Assembly: GCA_021234155.1 (NCBI GenBank)
Contig: JAJEKV010000134.1
Location: forward strand, 1,299,328-1,363,327
Source: Isoetes taiwanensis
Taxonomy: Eukaryota; Streptophyta; Lycopodiopsida; Isoetales; Isoetaceae
Length of the DNA stretch: 64,000 nucleotides
Reading direction: 5' to 3'
This document shows, one piece after another, positions 57,241 through 64,000 of this stretch (position 1 is its first letter; the number at the start of each line of letters is the position of its first letter). A program made the translations under genes and the position numbers. The notes under the pieces are model-generated. The model searched no databases and was not told the DNA's origin. It saw nothing but the letters and a program-made list of their open reading frames with translations.

Positions 57241-57956
57241 GATCCACAAACTTTTCCTCATGTTTTAACAAATCCTGTATGATAATCCACTATCATTCAA
57301 GACATTTTTCCATTTCTACAACCATGAAATTTAAGAGACCAAGGATTGAACCAACTCCACAAGGTCAAAAATCAATCAAAATTGGCACTACATACAACAA
57401 AAGCTTTGCCACAAGCTCTAGCTATGATCCGACAATCTTTATGCTATGATCCACAAGCTATGATCCACAAGATCCGGGCATTGCTTCCGCAATCTCTATT
57501 TAGGTCTTTTCACAAGGTCAAAAATCAATGGAAACAAAATCGGCCTCATATATAGCAAAAAGCTTTTCCCAAAAGCTTTTCCCATGATTTGGCAAGCTAT
57601 GATCCGCCAATCTCTGTTTGGTGGCTATGATCCACAAGATCTGTTTGGCTATGATCCACAAGCTACGATCCACAAGATCCGCTATTTCTTCTACGGTCTC
57701 TATTTAGGTCTTTTGGTGTTTTTGGTTATTTTTTGGCGGTCCACGTTATTTTGGTCTCCGTGGCATTTGGCTTGTGTGGCAAATTCAAAAAGTCCTATTC
57801 TCGAGAAAGATATCATGCCAAAGAGAGGGAATTTTATTTTTGCACTATCATAAATGCTAAATGATTTGAATTTTTGTGTGTACAAACCACAATCTTGAAC
57901 TATGTTTTGGACTATTTTTGTGGTGCAAAAATGAGCAAAATTGAGACACCATACCA

Positions 57957-57967
57957 TGAATCCACCC
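57957..57967 (-). repeat. Right TIR of element 2
   Basis: TGAATCCACCC, reverse complement of 46683-46693, followed by CATC. Confidence 0.8.
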
Positions 57968-58690
57968 CATCCTGGGCACAGGCTACCTGATCTGCCGGGT
58001 TACCAACATTTCTCGGTCTTCAATACCTGTACAGGACAGAGGGGTCATGGTGGAGTGGCTTGCTACTACCGGACAACCTTGGCACCTTCGGTTACCCTCC
58101 AGAAGACAGACAGACACAACCGGTACTTGTGGGTTCGTGTGCATAATACCAGTGGCAACCCTCTTTTTCTGGCCGCTTGTTATTTCCCTCACGCAGAGAG
58201 CACCTTCTATCGCAGCCACCCCGATGCGGATAGGATGGACCCTTATGTCGATCTATATGATGACATACAAAGAAGACCAGCCAGCTTGGGTAGGGTCGTC
58301 CTTCTTGGAGATTTCAATGCACCCGATAGGAGTAGAGCAGCCCATGCGACTTGACCCCTCGGCCGACGATGTCCTCGCGACTACGTCCCTTGAAGCAAAC
58401 CCGGCCACGAGGATCGGATGACAGCCGTGTCACTCGCTTTGTGAGCATTTGCTCCCGCTATGTGGTATTTTTGACTTGATAATTTGCAATGGCCTGTCCT
58501 GGTGGCCCGATTCTCGCAAGTGCACATGCGCACAAGACAATCGGGGGAGGGTCTAGCGTGGTGGACTATGTGCTCAGTGGATTGCGCCAAGATATGCATC
58601 TCATCGGGTCGTTTCGGGTGGGCACGACGGTCGGGATGAGGAGGTCGACTCGGATCACCTCCCACTTTATTTGGACCTGGTTTGGCAAGC
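57968..58690 (+). pseudogene. LINE ORF2 endonuclease, part 2
   Basis: Continues the domain from 46682: RLPDLPGYQHFSVF, RGHGGVACYYR, VVLLGDFNAP (58300-58330), then after frame changes LPLCGIFDLIICNGLSWWPD, SVVDYVLSGLRQDM and SDHLPLYLDLVW. All expected motifs of the apurinic endonuclease are present but the frame changes at least twice after GDFN. Confidence 0.85.
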
Positions 58691-59160
58691 CGTAAACCCC
58701 CACTATGCCACCCCCATCCATCCTCGGTGCCTCTACATTGATCGGTTAGAGCCCCGGCTTCGCGAGCATGGGGGGATGGCATACGCCTTTTGCACCGAGG
58801 TCATCCGCCACTCATCCATGCGGGCGATGTTGGCTCTCACCGCCCACACCCCAGAAGCTATGCAGTCTCATCTGGATGCCCTAGACACATTTTGTCATGC
58901 TTTCTGCACATGCGCCGTGAATCGGCTAAGACAAGGGTGGTCCTCATATCCTCTTCACGTCACCCCATGCCTCCTGCACTCACATATCTCGGGGCAACTG
59001 TGGAGGTCACGCCCACCTACAAATGCGTAGGGGTGGAGTTCCCCTCCTCGCTCTGGCGGGAGGCGTCTATCCGCTTCTTGGTGACAAAGCTAGGCCGAAA
59101 GCTTTATGCCATGCGAAACAATCACCGTGCAGAGCTCTATGATTGGGGCCATCAGTCACA
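58691..59160 (+). pseudogene. LINE reverse transcriptase remnant with internal deletion
   Basis: After the endonuclease the sequence passes quickly to TAHTPEAMQSHLDALDTFC (region just after the YADD box) and then LTYLGATVEVTPTYKCVGVE and RKLYAM (thumb). The fingers and palm with the catalytic box are absent, so about 1 kb has been deleted. Confidence 0.7.
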
Positions 59161-60260
59161 TCCGTTTTGAACTGGTCGAGCCCCGTCCCTTCTATACTGG
59201 GGTTGAGGTTTGGGGCCCTCGTCTCTTTGGCGACTGGAATGACTTGGAGCAGTGCGCGAAGGCATTTTGGCACGGGCACTTGGGGTGAAACCTTCGGTCC
59301 CCCTATCGATTCTCGCTGCGAGAAACTGGATTCTTGCCGCTTCAGTGAGCAGCCCTTGATAGACACATCGTCTATTTTCGAAAGTGGTTACTATGGGTGA
59401 TGCTCGGCTCCGCGACCGCTTACACCGTGTGGCAATGGGTCCGCAGCTCGAGGGCCTGTTGGAGGGATAAGAGAGATCGATGGCTCGCCCGGATGGAACG
59501 TCGCGGGAGCACAAAGTGCGTGCAGACACACCACCGATCGTGACGTGACTGCGAGAGTACCTAGATGCTTGCTTCCTTGGCAAGCTCGGGACCCCTGCTC
59601 TAGAGCAGGTCAAAGCGCCCATTACAAGGAGCACATCAACCCCGTGTTAGCCCGGGCCCACCGCGGCTCTACTGCGTTCCCGGTGCCCACCCAAAGCCTT
59701 GAGACTCATTGCCTCCATTCGCACGGATGCCCACCATCTTCGCATCGAGGCGGGTAGGTGGATTGGGGAGCCCCCCCGGGATGTGCTCACAAGGTCGGTC
59801 TTTGTCAAGCGGGTGCCATTGAGGATGAGTCTCACACTTTCCGAGTTGCCAAATACGTTGATCAAATCCGGGCGATATCGCTCCCTTAGTACGGGCCGGA
59901 CTTGCCCTTTACATTTGCCGATGAACACACCGGCGCGACGCACCACGGGGTCGTACATTCGAGAGGTAATCTTGGATCTGCGAGGTCACCTTTGCCCCCC
60001 GCCGGCTGCCGTGATTAGGCACTACTGGTCGCGGTGCATGGTCAGATATATTTGGGTGTTTTTGCATTTTATATGTTAGGACGGTTTGTCGGCAGGTGAT
60101 TGTTTGCCCACGGTTTTTCCCTCGAAAACCCTTCTTCGGCGGGGTTTTTAATCCGGCAAGAATCCGCTTGCTGCTGCGTTTGTATTGATTGGTCTCCGCA
60201 TGGACGATAAAAATACCTTCCTTCCTTCCCTTCCTTCCTTCCTTCCTTCCTTCCTTCCTT
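59161..60260 (+). pseudogene. LINE ORF2 C-terminus, 3' UTR and (TTCC)n tail
   Basis: FYTGVEVWGPRLFGDWNDLE, LIASIRTDAHHLRIEAGRW and, in another frame, LCQAGAIEDESHTFRVAKY form the LINE C-terminal zinc-binding region. The 3' UTR ends CATGGACGATAAAAATACC, followed by TTCC repeats at 60216-60259. Confidence 0.8.
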
Positions 60261-61190
60261 ACAAGATATCTAATTCTTTTGCTCCCCAATTACATAGCGA
60301 ATGTCTACGATAATTCTACCCTAGTTTGGGGTAAAACTACACAAGTTTCTAAAGGTGCTAAAAATTTCTAAGACCATAATCGAAAAATCTTGTGTATTTT
60401 TTGATGTGATACTGCACGCTAATTTCACCCTGGCGAATCTCATGAAGAAATTGTTGACGAATCATATTACTAAGAATTAAGTTATATGGAATATTCCACA
60501 CTGAAATTTTGCACTAAAAGACACTCAAAGAGCTTAATCGTCTATTGAAGGAGGACGGCACCGAGAACGGGTCCAAGTTATTAGATCACTTCCAGCCTCG
60601 AAGAATCTCCCCAAGCCACTGACTGCCCAAAGGAAACCCCATAGATGGAAGCCGGGCAGGGCACAGTAGTGACAGTAGGCCTACGAGAGATCTGCAAGTA
60701 TCAGAAGACCACTGAACTTCTGATACGGAAGCTGCCCTTTAGTGGTTAGCCCGAGAGATCGCCCGAGAGTTCAGGACTGATCTCAGGTTCGAGACATATG
60801 CCATGCTTGCATTGCAAGAGGCAGCAAAGGACTACATAGTAGCCCTCTTTAGAGATGCTAACCTTTGCACTTTCATGCCGACCACGTTACAATAATGCCA
60901 AAAGATTTGCATCTCGCTCTGAGGATTCAGGGAGATAATCATTAGGCTACGGATAATATACCTGTTTTGGGACGTAACATCATTGTATATTTTGTTTTTT
61001 TGTATCAATACAAATCTTCTGCACCCTTGTGTATGTTTAACCTTTTTTTCGTAGTTTTACCTTGCGATAAATAAATAATAAAATAATTATTTTTATTTAA
61101 TGCTGGCGTCAACATATTTAAAGTGACTTTCACTTTAGGGTTTCACTTTTCTTCCTCTCCCCAGTGCGCCTCTCTCTCCTTCTGCTCTCC
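60261..61190. other. No gene seen
   Basis: AT-rich with no supported ORF. It may include the LTR/leader of the retroelement whose gag lies at 62.8-63.9 kb, but no LTR pair, primer site or polypurine tract is visible in the window. Confidence 0.4.
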
Positions 61191-61200
61191 AGCCTTGTTG

Positions 61201-62557
61201 CATGGATTACTCTAAACGTCTCCGATGGTATATGGATGAAGAGCACTGGGATCCGCAGATCCTTTTCAAGTTTCTTCATTTCCATCTTCTCCCGAAGAGG
61301 ACCTCATCTCCAACATGCAGGCTAACCCCGATTATGCTGCTTGGTTAGATTTCTACACGCAGGAAATGGTTCCCCATTGCAAAAGTTATATCTTCTCCAA
61401 CAGCTTTTGATATAGTTGTTAGGAAATGACAGCCATGCTTGTGATGTCCTCTATGGTATCATTCGAAGAGGCACGCATTTGCCTACCTTAGAGTAGGGCG
61501 GCCAGACTTATTTTGATGTTTGCTTTGCACTGGCATAGATGATGAGGATGTAGAAGAGGAAAATAGGAATATATCTAATCCCAGTGCCCAGGAATACGAT
61601 GAGAGAGTGGGCAAGGATGATTTCATCCGATGAAAATAGTTGGCCGAGGAGATGTCGCCTCATAGGAGCCATGGAAGTAAGCTTACAGGGCTGAATAGGA
61701 TACCCGTCATCATACGAGTACCTCTTGCTTAACGACATCATGTGGACTTAATTGGCAATCTCAAAGGTAAGAAAAACACACGTCCTCTATGAGTTAGCAG
61801 AGTATTGTATAGATGAATTGCTTGACTTCTCTGCTCCTGAGCTTCCATCTCTTGTTCAGTGGCTACGGAGTTATCAGCAGAAGGATTCTGACCCCGTCGC
61901 TATCCCTTTGGAGTTCTGAGATCTTATGCTCCAAGAAGCCCCATCTGAGCCACTAGAGGAAGCTTTCACATTCACAGCCATGGGATCTCATGTTCTCAAT
62001 ATCAACGATGTGGATGTTTCCAGGGAACCAGATGAGGAAGGGGAGGATTTGATAGAAAACAAGGGCCATATCCGAGAAGAGAAAGAGGAAGATAAGGAGG
62101 AGGAGTTGATAATAGATCTGGATAAAGAAGATCAAGAACTTGCTCATCCACCTCAACCAAAGCAAAAGGCTTGCACAACGATGTCACCCGCTTCTTCCTC
62201 CCTGCCTTTAAGGAATGCCAAGTATTGTTCATTGCAAAGGACCTAGCTCATGAGACCGAGGCATCTTGGTGGGCAGTCCGAGTTTTAATGACCATAGCAG
62301 GCCACAAGAAGATCAACTCCCAGCAGCTCACTCTTGCCTTGGTGCGACATGACCTTGCCATTACTGCCCTGGGCCATGACATTGCTGCCTGGATGAGCAT
62401 GAAGATGCTCGTGGCAGTGCCATTGGTGGCTTCCTTTCCATCTGAGATTGCACCAACAGTTGCCATCACCGTCAGCCCAGCGTTGCCTTGCTTTGTCACT
62501 GAAAACTGCATTGAGCCTCCATCTCCTATGCAGGATGAGGCATGGCGAAGTTCTTGA
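61201..62557 (+). pseudogene. Decayed ORF upstream of gag (retroelement, unidentified)
   Basis: Starts MDYSKRLRWYMDEEHWDPQI at 61201 and shifts frame to EEDLISNMQANPDYAAWLDF. It is later readable as HVLYELAEYCIDELLDFSAP and an acidic stretch (REEKEEDKEEELIIDLDKED, about 62070-62130), then LTLALVRHDLAITALGHDIA. The order and single strand suggest one old ORF. No family is recognised; an extra ORF of a retroelement or the N-terminal part of its gag are both possible. Confidence 0.4.
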
Positions 62558-62769
62558 CGAAAATTTTGTGATGTTTTAAATTGTATTGGCCTCGGGCACT
62601 TTTGTAGCTATAACTGGCAATCATATTTGCATTACATAAAATAAATATTGACTGACAATGGTCTATAGAACCCCTTCAAGTATGGATGAAGCTTGTGTAT
62701 GTTAAATTATTCTTAATTTGATTCATCTACATTTCTTGTCTATAACCAAATTTCTCTTTGCTATAGATG

Positions 62770-63879
62770 AAATACGGAACCCACCATGGGCAACACTAAT
62801 GGAATATGGATGTTTGACTCCCGAGCAAGAACTCATTCTCATCAAGCTTCAAATGGCTGAACTCTAGGCCTATGTGTTACAAAGAAATCCACCACCTATG
62901 GTCCAAGAATATAGTCCTGGAGTGCCTACAACTGAACCTAATCAGATGCCGCTACCACCTACATCGATGGCTGTTGTCACCCTGACACGTTCTAAGAGCA
63001 CCCTTAGTTCTTCTACATCTGATTCTAGCTCACAGTCCGCAATTCTTCAGCCTCAGAAGTAGAGCTTATCAAATCCGGCAAGAAGGATTATCAAAAGATG
63101 GTCGAGTCTGCAATTACCAATATTTGGAAGAATCGCAAACTTCCTCAGTTTTCAGGAAAGTCTAGGTCTAGTGTCGATGCAGAGTCATGGCTAGATGAAA
63201 TGCTTGAGTTTGATCAATCATATGGCATGACGGAGAAAGATATTGGCAAAGTTGCAACTACCAACTTTACAGGGATATGCAAAGATTCACGGATTGACTA
63301 GGAGCAAATGTAGATTTAAAACATTTGCCAAGGCACTTGAGTCCCACTATGTTCTATGAGCACGCCGATGCCAACAGATCCAAATATTTTACCGTTTGGA
63401 ACAGAAGAGTGTGTCCATCCAAGCCTACAAAGACAAATTCATGTATGTTCGTTTATATGTTCCCGCTATCACAGAATGCCGTGCAGTTGAAGGGTATATT
63501 GAGGGGTTATTACCAAGCCTTAAGAAAATGGTACGAGCCATCGACCCTAAGATTGTTGCCGAAGCTAAGGCTAAAGCTCTTACTCTAGAAGAGAAAACAC
63601 CGAAATATTCTTATTTGCGATCCTCAACTTTTGAGGAAGGCAAGCCATATGCGCCCTATAAAGCACGTTCATCTAGTCCAGGACGTTCACAACAGTCTTC
63701 CTACCCAAAGAATGATAAGAAGGTGACTTTTAATGTTCCAGATAAGCCAGCAAATGTTACAGAAACCATGCAGTAGTTTATCCAGTACATTTTTAGGGAA
63801 GCTCGAGAACAACTAAGGACAAAACTTGTCTCCGTTGCTTTCGACCAGGTCACCACATGCAAGAATGTCCTTATGTAAC
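62770..63879 (+). pseudogene. Retrotransposon Gag (Ty3/Gypsy-like) with zinc knuckle
   Basis: RNPPWATLMEYGCLTPEQEL, then after stops FSGKSRSSVDAESWLDEML and YKDKFMYVRLYVPAITECRA with YIEGLLPSLKKMVRAIDP, typical of Gypsy capsid. The nucleocapsid knuckle CLRCFRPGHHMQEC (C-x2-C-x4-H-x4-C) lies at about 63828-63870. Several in-frame stops (for example after MAEL at about 62865 and after ILQPQK at 63060). The element continues past the window. Confidence 0.75.
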
Positions 63880-64000
63880 CTAAGCAACCTAGGCAGCTTT
63901 CGCAGAAGTAGAGTGGGAGTAACTGCCGGCCTTGTGCGACCTTCCTACCTTAGCAGGGGAGGAAGCATGCGATTACATCCAAGGTGAGTTCCATCTTTGC

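Larger units (their letters stand above)
46683..57967. mobile_element. Element 2: 11,285-bp TIR DNA transposon with an FCP1-like gene, inside a LINE
   Basis: Ends are GGGTGGATTCA at 46683-46693 and its reverse complement at 57957-57967, flanked by CATC. The insertion interrupts the LINE endonuclease within a codon-accurate site. Inside are a decayed transposase on + (about 46990-50150), microsatellite and satellite blocks (50250-52400), and a minus-strand multi-exon gene (57.2 to 53.5 kb) ending in an FCP1-like phosphatase. A motif TTGTGGTTT/AAACCACAA is dense near both ends (46755-46800, 48050-48400, 56225-56640), as expected for subterminal transposase-binding repeats. It differs from element 1 in TIR and transposase. 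Confidence 0.8.
44500..60260 (+). mobile_element. LINE copy with 5' monomers and (TTCC)n tail, split by element 2
   Basis: On + in order: C/T-rich leader with CTAGCGCCC repeats, three tandem monomers, GC-rich ORF1 remains, endonuclease start (46557-46682), DNA transposon insertion (46683-57967), endonuclease remainder, RT thumb remnant, zinc-binding C-terminus (about 59800-59880), 3' UTR and TTCC repeats. The 3' end is shared with 36730-37460. The exact 5' end is unclear and no target duplication was found. Confidence 0.85.

Noticed and set aside
1-64000. tRNA or rRNA genes
   Set aside because: No cloverleaf or rRNA-like stretch was recognised by eye; the only tRNA-related sequence is the primer site at 24398-24409.

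Overview
This is a repeat-dense nuclear segment from a land plant. The support is an intact plant-type CCCH/LOTUS/RRM gene with short GT-AG introns, a chromodomain Ty3/Gypsy element primed by initiator tRNA-Met, and DUF4283-type LINE ORF1. The species cannot be fixed from the sequence. Transposon-family content and lack of angiosperm-like gene order suggest a non-flowering lineage, but that is only an impression. One host gene is clearly intact: complement 39534-42161, seven exons. Nearly everything else is transposons inserted into one another or into genes.

Layout. 1-2.7 kb: an L1-like LINE on the minus strand, cut by the window edge. 2958-15217: a 12,260-bp DNA transposon (called element 1) with 25-bp perfect terminal inverted repeats and an ATCA target duplication. 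It splits a minus-strand ORF that becomes continuous when the element is removed. It carries a decayed transposase on + (about 12.5-14.7 kb), an FCP1/NLI-like phosphatase pseudogene on - (4.2-4.9 kb) and about 20 copies of a short palindrome (TTCTCGACTCGCGAGTCGAG type). 15.5-16.0 kb: 3' exons of an unidentified host gene. 15970-26043: an LTR chromovirus on -, with near-identical LTRs and a decayed interior. 26.1-26.5 kb: a PI-PLC X-domain gene remnant. 26845-31953: a gene with a HUH (Rep/Replitron-like) endonuclease domain, interrupted by a 5'-truncated chromovirus with a 3' LTR (about 27620-30595). 36.7-37.46 kb: 3' end of a LINE. 39.5-42.2 kb: the CCCH gene.

44.5-60.26 kb: one LINE copy with three 107-bp 5' monomers, ORF1 remains, endonuclease, RT remnant and a (TTCC)n tail. 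A second large DNA transposon (element 2, 46683-57967, 11,285 bp, 11-bp TIRs, CATC target duplication) sits inside its endonuclease. Element 2 has a different transposase (HGKG-DG type) on +, and a multi-exon minus-strand gene ending in another FCP1-like phosphatase. 61.2-63.9 kb: a decayed Gypsy-type element including gag with a zinc knuckle.

Main point: two structurally complete but coding-decayed DNA transposons of different families each carry an FCP1/NLI-like HAD phosphatase. In both, the catalytic loop reads D-x-N-G instead of D-x-D-G. Element 1 also holds a private family of hairpin-forming palindromes. These, and the HUH-domain gene, are the parts most worth following up.
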